A DNA stretch of 64,000 nt from Oscillospiraceae bacterium HV4-5-C5C (GCA_012034405.1 JAAVLZ010000002.1:124001-188000), one strand, 5' to 3'. Counted from the first letter of the stretch, positions 16,920-26,011 are shown. Notes: generated by a model from the letters alone, not told the origin. Numbers and translations are program-made.

Positions 16920-17693
16920 ATGGACCGACACATTGTTTTATTTGATATGGATGGTACGTTGATAGATTCCATGCGCTTTTGGCGGGGTTTATGCAATGAA
17001 TATCTGCAAACCCGCGGCATCCGTGCTTCAGACGAACTGATTGCGCTGACGCTGAAGATGCGCATGCCCCAGGTTGCGGCGTTTATCAAGGAGCATTACC
17101 ATTTTGAAGAGAGCGAAGCAGATATTCTGCAAGGCTTTTTTGATCTGATGCGCCAGCATTACGCGACAGAAGTTACGATTAAGCCCGGGGTGAAAGCCTA
17201 CCTGCAGCAGCTGCAGACTCAGGACTGCCAGCTGGCGGTGGTCACTGCCACGCCTGGTGATCTGGCTGCTGCCTGTCTGGAACGTTTGGGTCTCCTGACT
17301 GATTTCAACTTTTTACTCAGTACCTTTGATATTGGTATCAGCAAAAATCATCCGGATATTTATGAAATAGCCGCGCGCCGGCTGGGCGCTGCGCAAAATC
17401 AGGAGGCGGCGGTATTTGAGGACGCGCCGCATGCCCTGACTACTGCGGCGGCCGCAGGCTTCTATACCGTATTACTGCAGGACGCGGTCTATCCGGCACC
17501 TTCAGAGGAGCTTTTAGCGCTGGCAGACGAATATCATCAGAGTATGACGGAATTGCTACAATCGCCAGCCGGGCATAAAGTCGCGGATCCTGGAAAAATG
17601 GAGACTATCAGACGCGTCGTCTCCGCTGGTCGTGGAACAGCCGCGGCTCGTGCCCGCGCAGGCTCAGTCACCGCGGATGAGTTGCTGCCTTAA
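16920..17693 (+). CDS. HAD-superfamily phosphatase (beta-phosphoglucomutase-like)
   Basis: A 257-residue HAD hydrolase. The nucleophile motif is FDMDGTLIDS (Asp9, Asp11), motif II lies in VVTATP, the lysine in ISKNHPDIYEIA, and the metal-binding motif in VFEDAPHAL. The cap between motif I and II is of the helical C1 type found in beta-phosphoglucomutase and phosphoglycolate phosphatase. The substrate cannot be told. About 45 residues at the C terminus, rich in Ala and Arg, lie outside the domain. AGGAGAT precedes the start. It could be cotranscribed with rnfA (27-base gap) but is functionally unrelated as far as can be seen. Confidence 0.82.
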   Translation: MDRHIVLFDMDGTLIDSMRFWRGLCNEYLQTRGIRASDELIALTLKMRMPQVAAFIKEHYHFEESEADILQGFFDLMRQHYATEVTIKPGVKAYLQQLQTQDCQLAVVTATPGDLAAACLERLGLLTDFNFLLSTFDIGISKNHPDIYEIAARRLGAAQNQEAAVFEDAPHALTTAAAAGFYTVLLQDAVYPAPSEELLALADEYHQSMTELLQSPAGHKVADPGKMETIRRVVSAGRGTAAARARAGSVTADELLP

Positions 17694-17705
17694 AAGGAGG
17701 AGAGT

Positions 17706-18692
17706 ATGAAACTGTTTCGCTTTGCTATCATGGGAGCTGGCGGTATCGCCCGCAAATTTGCCGCCGCGGTGAAATTAGTACCCGGCTGTGAAGTGGCCGC
17801 CATAGCCAGCAAATCCAAAACCAGGGCGCAGGCTTTTGCAGACAAAGAGCAGGTTGAGCTGGCTTTTGATGACTATGAAGCTATGCTGGAGGCGGTGAGA
17901 CCGGACTGTGTATACATTGCCGCAACCACCAATGCTCATTATGATCTGACCATGCTCTGCCTGAGTCATAAAGTACCGGTCCTCTGTGAAAAGGCCATGT
18001 TCCGAAACAGCCAGGAGGCCACGAGCGCGCTCAACCGTTCAAAAACCGAGGGCGTCCTGGCTATGGAGGCTATGTGGTCGCGTTATCTGCCGGCAAATCT
18101 CAAGGCCAGAACCTGGCTGGAAGAAGGACGGATCGGTCTGCCGACTTACCTTCACGCTCAGCTGGGCTTTGCCGCCGAGCAGGATCCCCGCAACCGGTAT
18201 TTTAATCCTGATCTGGGCGGTGGGGCAGCCTATGATTTAACGGTGTATGCCTATGAGCTGGCCTTATTCTTCCTGCGTCAAGAACCGGCAGTTGTTCAGG
18301 CCCAGGCTCTGTGGTCTGACAGCGGCGTGGATGCGGCTGATACGGTAAACCTGCGCTTTGCAGATTGCCTGGCGCAGCTGTCAACAACCTTCCTGAACCC
18401 GGTGGATGAAACCCTGAAGATCTATGGCAGCCGGGGCAGGATTGAAATACCGCACCCGCACATGGCTCAGGAGGCCTTCCTCTATGATCTGGAAGGCAAG
18501 GTCAGCGAGCACTATACAGACCAGCAGACCGTCAATGGCTTTACCTATGAAATTGAAGAAGCTCGCCGTTGCGTGCATGAAGGCCGATTTGAGAGTCCGG
18601 TCATCCCGCACGCGACTACGCTGAGCTGTGCCAGATTATTTGACCATATTCTGGCCAGCCACCCGGCGGCCGGTAGCGTTGCCGAAAAATGA
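17706..18692 (+). CDS. Gfo/Idh/MocA-family NAD(P)-dependent oxidoreductase
   Basis: A 328-residue oxidoreductase with an N-terminal Rossmann fold (MGAGGIARKFAAAV) and the family's CEKAM motif, where EKP is the usual form. The C-terminal alpha/beta domain follows (GGGAAYDLTVYAYE). The closest functional group appears to be the dihydrodiol-dehydrogenase/xylose-dehydrogenase type acting on sugars or related polyols, but the substrate is not clear. The gene follows the HAD gene by 12 bases with AGGAGG before the start, so the two form a likely unit. A strong bidirectional terminator lies downstream. Confidence 0.85.
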   Translation: MKLFRFAIMGAGGIARKFAAAVKLVPGCEVAAIASKSKTRAQAFADKEQVELAFDDYEAMLEAVRPDCVYIAATTNAHYDLTMLCLSHKVPVLCEKAMFRNSQEATSALNRSKTEGVLAMEAMWSRYLPANLKARTWLEEGRIGLPTYLHAQLGFAAEQDPRNRYFNPDLGGGAAYDLTVYAYELALFFLRQEPAVVQAQALWSDSGVDAADTVNLRFADCLAQLSTTFLNPVDETLKIYGSRGRIEIPHPHMAQEAFLYDLEGKVSEHYTDQQTVNGFTYEIEEARRCVHEGRFESPVIPHATTLSCARLFDHILASHPAAGSVAEK

Positions 18693-18733
18693 GCCTGACA
18701 TAAAAAGAGCCCCGTATCGCCTGAGATATCCTG

Positions 18734-18773
18734 AAAAGCCCCGGTTGCTGAATAAACAGCAACCGGGGCTTTT
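18734..18773. terminator. Bidirectional intrinsic terminator
   Basis: Arms at 18734-18750 and 18757-18773 are perfect complements over 17 bases, a GC-rich core flanked by AAAA on the left and TTTT on the right. It serves the Gfo/Idh gene from the left and thiT from the right. Confidence 0.9.
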
Positions 18774-18871
18774 GAACAGGCATCTGATGCCAGTCGGTAC
18801 CGGCGAGGGACAAGTTTGCCGGGAGCGGCCGGGTCTGCCGGGTAACTGGCAGGCCGTCAGTCAGCCCTGCT

Positions 18872-19498
18872 TCAGGTAGGCTGGTTGCGTCCAGCCTGGC
18901 CGTAAAAAATCCGTTTGATGACAAAGAGCAGCACAATCAGGATGACTAACTCAGGCAGCATATACTGAGCCTGATAAACTAAGGAATACAGAACCGGGCT
19001 GCTGTAACCGTAATCTGCGGCATAGGAACCATAAAAAATGAAACCGCTCAAAAAATGAAAACAGGCGCGAGCGAGTACTGCCACAAGGGTCCCCAGCAGC
19101 AGCCGCGGAAAACTGATCAGTCCAAGCCGGCGTAATATATTCCGCTGGGCGAGCCGTTGCGGTCTGGGGGCAGCAAAAAAACCTGACAGACCTAAGGCAC
19201 CGAAAGCAAGCGGATAGTCCAGTAAAAAACTGAATACCGTTAAGGGGAAGGGATCCAGGATGTACTGGAGAATACCATAGACCAAACCGACGCCGCAGCC
19301 CCAGACCGGTCCAAAAGCAAAACCGCAGATCAACAAGGGGAGCATGGAACCGGGAGTGACACTGCCGCCCATAGGAGCCTGCCACAGCTTTATCATTGAT
19401 AGGACCGTGGCCAGAGCGATACAGACGCCGCCGCTGGTTAAAGTCAACAGTGTTTCCCGGTTCTTCCCGGTTGAACGTTCAGAAATTGGTATACTCAT
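18872..19498 (-). CDS. thiT: Thiamine transporter, ECF S component
   Basis: A 208-residue membrane protein of the ThiT family, the thiamine-binding component of energy-coupling-factor importers; the shared EcfAA'T module is not in the window. Six hydrophobic segments are seen, with PGSMLPLLICGFAFGPVWG and SGFIFYGSYA typical of ThiT. A TPP riboswitch lies directly upstream, which supports the substrate. ATG at 19498 was chosen because AAGGAT is at the right distance; an ATG two codons upstream touches the ribosome site. Confidence 0.93.
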   Translation of the reverse strand: MSIPISERSTGKNRETLLTLTSGGVCIALATVLSMIKLWQAPMGGSVTPGSMLPLLICGFAFGPVWGCGVGLVYGILQYILDPFPLTVFSFLLDYPLAFGALGLSGFFAAPRPQRLAQRNILRRLGLISFPRLLLGTLVAVLARACFHFLSGFIFYGSYAADYGYSSPVLYSLVYQAQYMLPELVILIVLLFVIKRIFYGQAGRNQPT

Positions 19499-19546
19499 GT
19501 TCATATCCTTTCTTATGACAGCCGCCAGATTGCGGCTGGTTTGCAA

Positions 19547-19583
19547 GATAAAAGCGCCTGTCGGGATATGGCGACAGACGCTC
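19547..19583 (-). terminator. Riboswitch-controlled intrinsic terminator before thiT
   Basis: On the minus strand a 10-bp stem (arms 19572-19581 and 19554-19563, one G-T pair) is followed by TTTTATCTT. It lies between the TPP aptamer and the thiT start codon, so it is well placed for ligand-controlled termination. Confidence 0.75.
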
Positions 19584-19591
19584 CATGGTGA

Positions 19592-19688
19592 TCTTGAGCT
19601 TCCCTCCGCCGGCATTATCCGGATCAGGTTACCAGGGTCGGTACGGTAGCAGTACCCTCTCAGCCGATTACCATCAGCTCCCCGATTA
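19592..19688 (-). ncRNA. TPP riboswitch (THI element)
   Basis: Read on the minus strand, the conserved TPP aptamer elements appear in order: CGGGGAGC, CTGAGAGGG, ACCCTGGTAACCTGATC, GGATAATGCCGGCG and AGGGAAG. It lies between the thiT promoter and a terminator hairpin. In known cases TPP binding turns off expression; the arrangement here suggests transcriptional attenuation of thiamine uptake. Confidence 0.95.
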
Positions 19689-19698
19689 ATTTATCAGC

Positions 19699-19727
19699 AG
19701 TATAAACGCAATAGCAGTGCAATGCAA
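19699..19727 (-). promoter_or_regulatory. Sigma-A-type promoter for thiT
   Basis: On the minus strand TTGCAT (19722-19727) and TATACT (19699-19704) are 17 bases apart. The start site would fall about 10 bases before the riboswitch. Confidence 0.7.
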
Positions 19728-20075
19728 GCTTTGCAGCAGAAGCTATTTCAAACAGAAGTTGCGACGCCCGGGAAACAGATAAGGAGCATGACGGCTTAAG
19801 CGCGGCAGAATGAGAACCGGCATAGCTTGCACAGGAAGCTCACGTTCCTCCTGCTGGTACCGTAACTATATGGACAGACGAGTAAGCGCGGGTCTGCTAA
19901 ACTGGCCGGTAAGCCGACCTGACAAGTCGTATGACCATCCCGATCCGTTGCCTGGCGGTTGAGACAGGTGGTCAGGGTCACCGGCGTTTATGCTGATCCT
20001 GCTTAGATAAAACAGATAACTGACAAGCTGCGGGCCACAAACACTGACCGCGGCGTACGGACGGAGGCTGACCAT
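19728..20075. other. Gene-free stretch upstream of the amylase gene
   Basis: About 350 bases with no supported gene. A few short hairpins occur but none has a T run, and no known RNA family was recognised on either strand. I could not pick a convincing promoter for the amylase gene. A short open frame on the minus strand (19796-19981) has no ribosome site and no familiar features. Confidence 0.4.
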
Positions 20076-21635
20076 ATGGAAAACGGAATCATGTTTCAGG
20101 GCTTTGAATGGTATTTGCCGGCTGACGGCAGCTATTACAGAAAGATGGCTGATACGGCGGAAGCCTTGAGAAGACGCGGGGTCACGGCTATCTGGCTGCC
20201 GCCCGTCTGCAAAGGCACATCTGATCAGGATGTAGGCTACGGTATATATGATCTCTATGATCTGGGCGAATTTGACCAGAAAGGCACAGTCCGGACTAAA
20301 TACGGAACCAAAGCGGAATTGCTCCGGTTAATTCAGCGCTTCCATGACGTCGGCATCCAGGTATATGCCGATGTGGTGCTTAACCATAAAGCGGGCGCGG
20401 ATTTTACGGAGACAGTTGAGGCTTGCCTGGTCAACCCGGATAACCGTATGGAGCGCCAATCAGAGCCGCATGAAATTGAAGCCTGGACCGGCTTTAATTT
20501 CCCTGGACGGAAGGGGAAATATTCTGACTATGAATGGCACTGGCAAAACTTCAACGGAACGGATTTTGATCAACGCAGCGGCCAGAAGGGCATCTACATG
20601 TTTACCGGGGACAACAAGGTCTGGTCAACGGATGTATCCCAGGAAAACGGTAATTTTGATTATCTGATGTATGCCGATATTGATTACTCCAATCCGTCCT
20701 CCAGGCAGGAGATCCTGCGCTGGTCTGACTGGTTTGTCAAGGAAACCGGAGTGGATGGCTTCCGGATGGATGCCGTTAAGCATATCAGTGCCCTGTTTAT
20801 GAAGGATTTTGTGACCCATGTACATGAAACGCAAGGCTCAGATTTCTTTTTTGTCAGCGAATACTGGCAGAACAATCCGGAGGAACTGTCCGGTTATCTG
20901 GACCGCACGGAGCACCGACTGCGCTTATTTGATGTGGTATTGCACTACCATTTCTTTGAAGCGGGACAAGCCGGTGAAGCTTATGATCTTCGCCAGATCT
21001 TTGATGAAACAGAGGTGATGAACAACCCGCTGAACGCAGTGACCTTTGTTGATAATCATGACAGCCAGCCAGGGCAGTCCCTGGAATCAACGGTAGAGCC
21101 GTGGTTCAAGCCTCTGGCCTATGCTCTGATTTTATTGCGGGAGGCAGGTTATCCCTGTGTCTTTATGGCGGACTACTACGGCTCGGCCAATGGATCTATC
21201 CCCGCCCAGCGGGAGGTATTGGACCGGCTGATGGCATTGCGGCGCCGCTTCAGCTATGGGGAGCAGACTGATTATTTCAGTGAAGAACAAGCAATTGGCT
21301 GGGTCCGTGCCGGCGAAGGTGAGCATCCGGTTCCGCTGGTAGTTGTGTTGACCAACAGGGAGGAGACGACTCTGCGGATGTCTGTCGGTGCCAGACTGGC
21401 CGGAGAGGTGTTTGCTGATTATCTGGGCAACTGCCAGGCTAAGGTGACAATTGATAAGGAAGGCTGGGCGGATTTCCCGGTTCAGCCGCGCTCGGTCAGC
21501 TGCTGGCTCCCGGACGGGCTGCCGCTGGCGCTGGATCAGCCGCCGCTGCCTTATCTTTATGAAGCTAAGCCAGAAACAGCATCCCCGCCTGCCGGGGCGC
21601 AAGTCGGTGACAGGCCTGATCAGGACCAGGCCTGA
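20076..21635 (+). CDS. Cytoplasmic alpha-amylase, GH13
   Basis: A 519-residue GH13 alpha-amylase (subfamily 5 type) that cleaves internal alpha-1,4 bonds in starch or glycogen. The catalytic residues match the Bacillus licheniformis enzyme almost number for number: Asp232 (GFRMDAVKH), Glu262 (FVSEYW) and Asp329 (FVDNHDSQ). The motif DVVLNHKAG is region I. There is no signal peptide, so the enzyme is likely to be intracellular and to act on imported oligosaccharides or stored glycogen. GGAGG lies before the start. The last 25 residues are a Pro/Gln-rich tail outside the C domain. Confidence 0.94.
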   Translation: MENGIMFQGFEWYLPADGSYYRKMADTAEALRRRGVTAIWLPPVCKGTSDQDVGYGIYDLYDLGEFDQKGTVRTKYGTKAELLRLIQRFHDVGIQVYADVVLNHKAGADFTETVEACLVNPDNRMERQSEPHEIEAWTGFNFPGRKGKYSDYEWHWQNFNGTDFDQRSGQKGIYMFTGDNKVWSTDVSQENGNFDYLMYADIDYSNPSSRQEILRWSDWFVKETGVDGFRMDAVKHISALFMKDFVTHVHETQGSDFFFVSEYWQNNPEELSGYLDRTEHRLRLFDVVLHYHFFEAGQAGEAYDLRQIFDETEVMNNPLNAVTFVDNHDSQPGQSLESTVEPWFKPLAYALILLREAGYPCVFMADYYGSANGSIPAQREVLDRLMALRRRFSYGEQTDYFSEEQAIGWVRAGEGEHPVPLVVVLTNREETTLRMSVGARLAGEVFADYLGNCQAKVTIDKEGWADFPVQPRSVSCWLPDGLPLALDQPPLPYLYEAKPETASPPAGAQVGDRPDQDQA

Positions 21636-21660
21636 TCAACTGCGCCTGGGGCTTCAGGAA

Positions 21661-21707
21661 TACGTCAAAACGCCGCCAGCGATCAGCGCTGACGGCGTTT
21701 TGACGTA
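21661..21707. terminator. Bidirectional intrinsic terminator
   Basis: Perfect 15-bp arms (21661-21675 and 21693-21707) with a second nested stem (AGCG/CGCT) and A/T tracts within the arms (AAAA left, TTTT right). It separates the converging amylase and 409-residue-protein genes. Confidence 0.85.
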
Positions 21708-21759
21708 CAATGGGCAGGAACTCAGGCAACACCATACGGTTGCTGCCGATCGGAGCTGT

Positions 21760-22989
21760 TCAGCGGGGGACACGCAGCTTCACTGCCAGAAAACGCCGGG
21801 TCAGAGCAAGCTGGTCGCCGCTGAACTGCAATTTGACTACGCCATCGGCCAGCTCCGGATCACTGCCCGGATATAGCTGCCGGTAAGGAAAGGACGGCGG
21901 CAGCAGCTGCGACCAGCTCAGTCCTTGCTGCCCCAGTTCTTTAAGGCGGTCATTGCGGTAGTAAAAGGCCTGCTCCGGATCAGTAAGCTGATCCAGCAGA
22001 CAAAATCCCGGGAAACGCCAGATGATCAGATTGGGCCCCAGCTCGTAGACCGTTTCAGCCTCTGCCTGTATGTCCAGCAGCACCCTTTGCTTACCGGGCT
22101 TTGCCGCATAACAGCGGCGCAGGCAATCCAGGATCAGGAAGCGGTCCAGGATGCCGCGATCCTGCCGGTTCAATTGGGCGCGGACCCGGTCATAAGCCGC
22201 GGGGGTGCTGAGCGCCGCAGATAAATGCCGGACCAGGCGGCTGAGCTCCGCCTGGCTCAACTGTGCGTTATTGATCAGCAGCAGCAGCAGCTGGCCCAGG
22301 TCCTGAGCTGACCAGCCGGAGGGCAGACTCAGTAACAGGTCCTGGTATAATGGCAGCTGCCAGTCCGGCAATTGCTTCAGCAGCTGCCAGAGCAGAGCGT
22401 GGCTGAAAGGAGATTCCGGTATCAGGTTGTAGCGTTCCCGCCAGAGCTGGCCTGGTACAGCCGACGTTGGCTGTAAATCCCCCTGCAGCCAGACCGCGGC
22501 AGCCGTCACCAGCTCAGGCTCTTTTAAGTAAAAGGAAACCTTATCCGGCAGCAACAGGCTCAGATTTTCCGGCGGCTTTCCATAGCGCTGAATATTGTCT
22601 CGCAACCGGCGGTGCAAAGACGCCAGCGTCTTTCTCAGTCCGCTGTGAGGGAAGGATACCTGGAAAGCGTACCAGCAATACTCGTAAAGCGTCCAGCTGG
22701 CACAGGCGCGCATCAGCTGATCCAGCCGGGGCCATGTATCGGCCGGGGTGTGAAGATACATAAAGGGGAGCAGGCGGCTGACTTTCAGCCGGTTTCCCGC
22801 TGAGCCAGACATTGCTGCCATCAGTAAGTCAGAGGCTGGTCTGGCTGTCAGAAAGCTTTGCGCAAGCTCTGAAGCCTGAGCATCCAGCTCCGGGAGCCGG
22901 TCTGCCGGGAGCCGGAGCGAACGGCGCAGCTCCCGCAAAGCGGCATTCAGTTCCTGCGGCGCCGGCAGTGGCTGGCTCACCTGAATCAT
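21760..22989 (-). CDS. Uncharacterised 409-residue protein
   Basis: I do not recognise this protein. It is predicted to be mostly helical, rich in Leu and Gln, has no signal peptide, membrane segment, cysteine cluster or nucleotide-binding motif. A few short segments are strongly patterned, such as YEYCWYAFQVSFPHSGLRKTL and RDRGILDRFLILDC. Its start overlaps the stop of the 601-residue membrane protein by four bases (ATGA), so the two are made together and probably act together. It ends shortly before a strong terminator. Nothing in the neighbourhood gives a function. Confidence 0.7.
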   Translation of the reverse strand: MIQVSQPLPAPQELNAALRELRRSLRLPADRLPELDAQASELAQSFLTARPASDLLMAAMSGSAGNRLKVSRLLPFMYLHTPADTWPRLDQLMRACASWTLYEYCWYAFQVSFPHSGLRKTLASLHRRLRDNIQRYGKPPENLSLLLPDKVSFYLKEPELVTAAAVWLQGDLQPTSAVPGQLWRERYNLIPESPFSHALLWQLLKQLPDWQLPLYQDLLLSLPSGWSAQDLGQLLLLLINNAQLSQAELSRLVRHLSAALSTPAAYDRVRAQLNRQDRGILDRFLILDCLRRCYAAKPGKQRVLLDIQAEAETVYELGPNLIIWRFPGFCLLDQLTDPEQAFYYRNDRLKELGQQGLSWSQLLPPSFPYRQLYPGSDPELADGVVKLQFSGDQLALTRRFLAVKLRVPR

Positions 22990-24791
22990 GTCCGGCTGCC
23001 TCCGGCGTCGGGTGCGTAAGGCTGCTGCTTAGCGTCAGCCTGAAGCGGCATAATAGCCGGCTGACGGCTGCTGCCATCGGCCAGATCTGCTGTCTGGTAT
23101 AAGGCATCCTGGACTTCGCGTACATTTGAGGCAATCCGGAGACTGATTTCAGCCAGCGCCTGATCCAGCTCTTTGAGTGAGCCGGAGACGCCGTCTTGCA
23201 GCTGGCCGTTGAAGGTGGAGACTGAATGTTCCAGATGATCGTTCAGCAGCTGCACCGCAGAGAGCAGCCTGACGCTGTTATCCTGCAGCTGAGCGCTGGA
23301 GACAGCGATATTCTGGCTCAGCGCCTGATAATCCTTCAGGAGTCTGGACTGGACTTCGCTGCTGTTATTGATATAGCGGGCGGTTTTTTCCTGCAGCTCG
23401 CGCAGCGCGGCGGCGGTTTGAGTCAAGTCGGTACGGAACTGATCCAGACCGGCGGCAAGCTGCTCTGATTGCACTTGCTGGTCCTGAGCCCAGGCAGACT
23501 GACCAGCCTGCAGAGACTGCGCGGTTTGGGTCAGCTGTTCCAGTGTCTCTTGCCAGGTGCTGGCACTTTGCTGCCAAAATGCCTTATTGCGTTCATCTTC
23601 TTCCAGCCACATGGCGTGCTGAGCCCGAACGTCTTCCTGCCAGACTATGCGGCTTTGCTCCGTTAACTTTTGCCAGCCAGTCAGCGCCTGCTGACTGGAC
23701 TGGGCAAATTGCTCGCTGGCCAGTCTGGACTGCTCCAGTGTACCGGCTGCCTGCTGCTGCAGTAACAGGCTTTGCTCCCGCCCCTGGTCCAGCTGCTGAG
23801 CGGCTTGCTGCAGGAATTGCTGGCTGTCGGTTAAAGCTTTGGTCAGCGTACGACTATCCTGATATAAGGGTTCCAGACTATGCCGCAGCAAGTCGGCTAA
23901 GCGGGCGGAAAAATCTGCTGTCAGCTGGCTGATTCCTTCATACTGCTGTTTAGCCAGATTGCTTGCGGCATCACTGATTTTCTGACTGCTTTCGGTCAAG
24001 GCCGGCACGACATCCTGACGCATGACTTCCCGGACGCTCGCGGCGACCGCCTGACTAAGCTGATTGTCTGACAATGCCTGAATGCTGTCACCGAGCCGGC
24101 TGATTTTACCTGCTATTTCACGGTCATAACGTTTGCACTCCTCAACCAGAAGCGCGGAACTGCTGTCGCTGCTGAAGACAGGCAGGCGGCGGGTCAGCGC
24201 CTGCCGCAGCTGCTCCAGGGCCTGATCCAGCCGTTGCTGCCCCTCCTGGCCCTGCCAGCCTAAAAACAAAGCGGCAATGACCGCAAATAAGGTCGGTAGC
24301 CACGGAATCAACAGGTCTGTATCCGTGCTGGGCAGCAAAGTCAGCACCAGTGAAAACAGGAAGGCTGTCAACAGCAGCGTCAGCGGAATTTCCGGTCCCA
24401 GCAGATGCCGGTCAGCGGCGGTCAGGAAGCCCTGCCTGACGGTGTCAGTCTGCGGGGGTGAAAACCACCGTCCCTGATACAGCGACTGACTGTCCAAATC
24501 CCAATTGCGGAACCGCTCTTTCAACAGCTCCCAGTTACATTGAGCAAAGGCTTCCTTGACTGGTTCCCGGTTATCCATGGACCGCCCCTCCAGACCGGTG
24601 ACCTGCTCTGAAAGACCAAGCAGGATTTGCTCCTGACGGGTCAGCAGGCGGCTGCGCCAGATAAAGAACAGCAGCGATCCTGCAACCAGCACAATCCAGG
24701 CTATCAACAGCAGGGGCATAAACAAAAAAGCTGAAGCAGTCAGCGGTAATGACCGCAGGCTGGCGGCAGCGGCAAAAGAAAAAGCAGCCAT
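22986..24791 (-). CDS. Three-TM protein with long cytoplasmic coiled-coil tail, function unknown
   Basis: A 601-residue protein with one N-terminal membrane segment (about 20-45), a hydrophilic loop, and a hairpin of two segments (about 135-153 and 159-178). A 400-residue Gln/Ser/Leu-rich tail follows, which looks continuously helical with heptad-like spacing and is probably cytoplasmic. The 1+2 membrane layout with a long tail is that of MotA/ExbB/ZorA proton-channel proteins, but the family's GLLGT motif before TM2 is not seen, so this is only a resemblance in topology. No MotB/ExbD-like partner is adjacent. GAGGAG precedes the start. It lies 143 bases downstream of fabD. Confidence 0.7.
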   Translation of the reverse strand: MAAFSFAAAASLRSLPLTASAFLFMPLLLIAWIVLVAGSLLFFIWRSRLLTRQEQILLGLSEQVTGLEGRSMDNREPVKEAFAQCNWELLKERFRNWDLDSQSLYQGRWFSPPQTDTVRQGFLTAADRHLLGPEIPLTLLLTAFLFSLVLTLLPSTDTDLLIPWLPTLFAVIAALFLGWQGQEGQQRLDQALEQLRQALTRRLPVFSSDSSSALLVEECKRYDREIAGKISRLGDSIQALSDNQLSQAVAASVREVMRQDVVPALTESSQKISDAASNLAKQQYEGISQLTADFSARLADLLRHSLEPLYQDSRTLTKALTDSQQFLQQAAQQLDQGREQSLLLQQQAAGTLEQSRLASEQFAQSSQQALTGWQKLTEQSRIVWQEDVRAQHAMWLEEDERNKAFWQQSASTWQETLEQLTQTAQSLQAGQSAWAQDQQVQSEQLAAGLDQFRTDLTQTAAALRELQEKTARYINNSSEVQSRLLKDYQALSQNIAVSSAQLQDNSVRLLSAVQLLNDHLEHSVSTFNGQLQDGVSGSLKELDQALAEISLRIASNVREVQDALYQTADLADGSSRQPAIMPLQADAKQQPYAPDAGGSRT

Positions 24792-24934
24792 AATGACATC
24801 TCCTCATACGTGCGGGTGTACCGGCTATTTTGCCGGCTACTTCAAATAGTAATCAAATGGCGTTTCACAGTTGTATTGCTGCATTACGCTGCGGTTGCGG
24901 CGACCTGACAGTTTGATGACAAATCGGCTGGCGC

Positions 24935-25897
24935 TCAGTCCTGCCGCAGCTTTTTCTGCAGCCGCGCGGCCGTGTCCTCAAGCGAAGCCGTATCTTCCAC
25001 GTGATAGGTTTCAAGCTGGTCAGTAATCTTCTGAACCAGGCCACACAGGACTTTGCCGGGACCAAACTCAATCACGTCCGTGTAGCCCCGGCGCTCCAGA
25101 CTTTTTACTTCCGCGGTCCAGCGGACGGGATTACACATATGCTGGCCCATGTACTCCGGCAGCGAGCTTACCCCGCTTAAAAGATCTCCGCTGAAATTAG
25201 AGAAAACTGCGTATTCAGGCTCCCGGTAGGTGTAACGCTCAGCCTGCCGGATCAGCGCCGGCCTGGCGGCATTCATCAGCGGCGTATGGAAAGCGCCGGC
25301 CACCTTCAGGCGCAAACAGCGCCTGGCCCCGGCTGCCTTCAGCTGCTCGCAGGCTCTCATAGTATCTGCCTCATAACCGGCGATAACCAACTGCCCTGGG
25401 CAGTTATAGTTGGCGGGGAAGACCCGGTCAATAAACTCGTCCTCACTTAACTGCATCAATACCCGGACGTCATCCAGCCCCAGCACCGCGGCCATAGCCC
25501 CGGGTTGCTGGCGGCAGGCTTCCGCCATGGCATGGCCGCGCGCGTCTATCAGGGGGAAGAGGTCTTCTGCCGTAATGACGCCCGCTGCCCCCAGCGCGCT
25601 GTATTCTCCTAAGGAGAAGCCGGCTACGGCCGCATCAGTTTCTAATTGCTGCCACAAATCCGGCCCCAGCCTGTCCTGCAGCGCGTAAAAAGCGGCCAGA
25701 CTGACCGCCACCGTGGCTAACTGCGCTTTACGGGTGTCTGTCAGCTCTTCCCGGGTCAGTGACAGCAGCTCAGACCCATCGCCGGCCCTGCCCGCCAGAT
25801 CAAACAGAGCGGCTGCCGTTTTGGAGCGCGCAGCCAGCTCCTGGCCCATACCGGGATACTGGGCGCCCTGTCCGGAAAAAATAAAAGCTGTTTTCAT
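24935..25897 (-). CDS. fabD: Malonyl-CoA:ACP transacylase
   Basis: A 320-residue FabD, which transfers malonyl from CoA to acyl carrier protein for fatty-acid elongation. The nucleophile Ser95 is in GFSLGEYSALG, the catalytic His205 in AGAFHTPLM, and the N-terminal GQGAQYPGMG loop is intact. ATG at 25897 has AGGAGG nine bases upstream, a better fit than the ATGs two or eight codons further out. Unlike in most Firmicutes, the gene is divergent from the fab operon. Confidence 0.95.
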   Translation of the reverse strand: MKTAFIFSGQGAQYPGMGQELAARSKTAAALFDLAGRAGDGSELLSLTREELTDTRKAQLATVAVSLAAFYALQDRLGPDLWQQLETDAAVAGFSLGEYSALGAAGVITAEDLFPLIDARGHAMAEACRQQPGAMAAVLGLDDVRVLMQLSEDEFIDRVFPANYNCPGQLVIAGYEADTMRACEQLKAAGARRCLRLKVAGAFHTPLMNAARPALIRQAERYTYREPEYAVFSNFSGDLLSGVSSLPEYMGQHMCNPVRWTAEVKSLERRGYTDVIEFGPGKVLCGLVQKITDQLETYHVEDTASLEDTAARLQKKLRQD

Positions 25898-25982
25898 AAT
25901 CATGATCCTCCTGGCATTCATCCTGGCTTATGCCTCTTATTGTACAGGACTTGACTAGGCCTGGCCGGGTGATTAAACTGAT

Positions 25983-26011
25983 ATTGTTTTGAATTACAAA
26001 ATAATTGTAAA
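25983..26011 (-). promoter_or_regulatory. Candidate fabD promoter with palindromic operator
   Basis: On the minus strand TTTACA (26006-26011) and AACAAT (25983-25988) are 17 bases apart. The dyad TTTTG-AATTA-CAAAA (25987-26001) sits between them and lies in the shared region for the fabH operon. Its position suggests a repressor site for both directions. FabT sites in streptococci have a similar TTTGA...TCAAA form, but no fabT or fapR gene is in the window. Confidence 0.35.

Noticed and set aside
19728-20075. Structured RNA upstream of the amylase gene
   Set aside because: Short hairpins only; no match to 6S, RNase P, SRP RNA or a riboswitch could be recognised on either strand.
22986-24791. 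Firm assignment as ZorA of a Zorya defence system
   Set aside because: The GLLGT-type motif is not visible, and ZorB, helicase and nuclease genes are absent; only the topology is similar.
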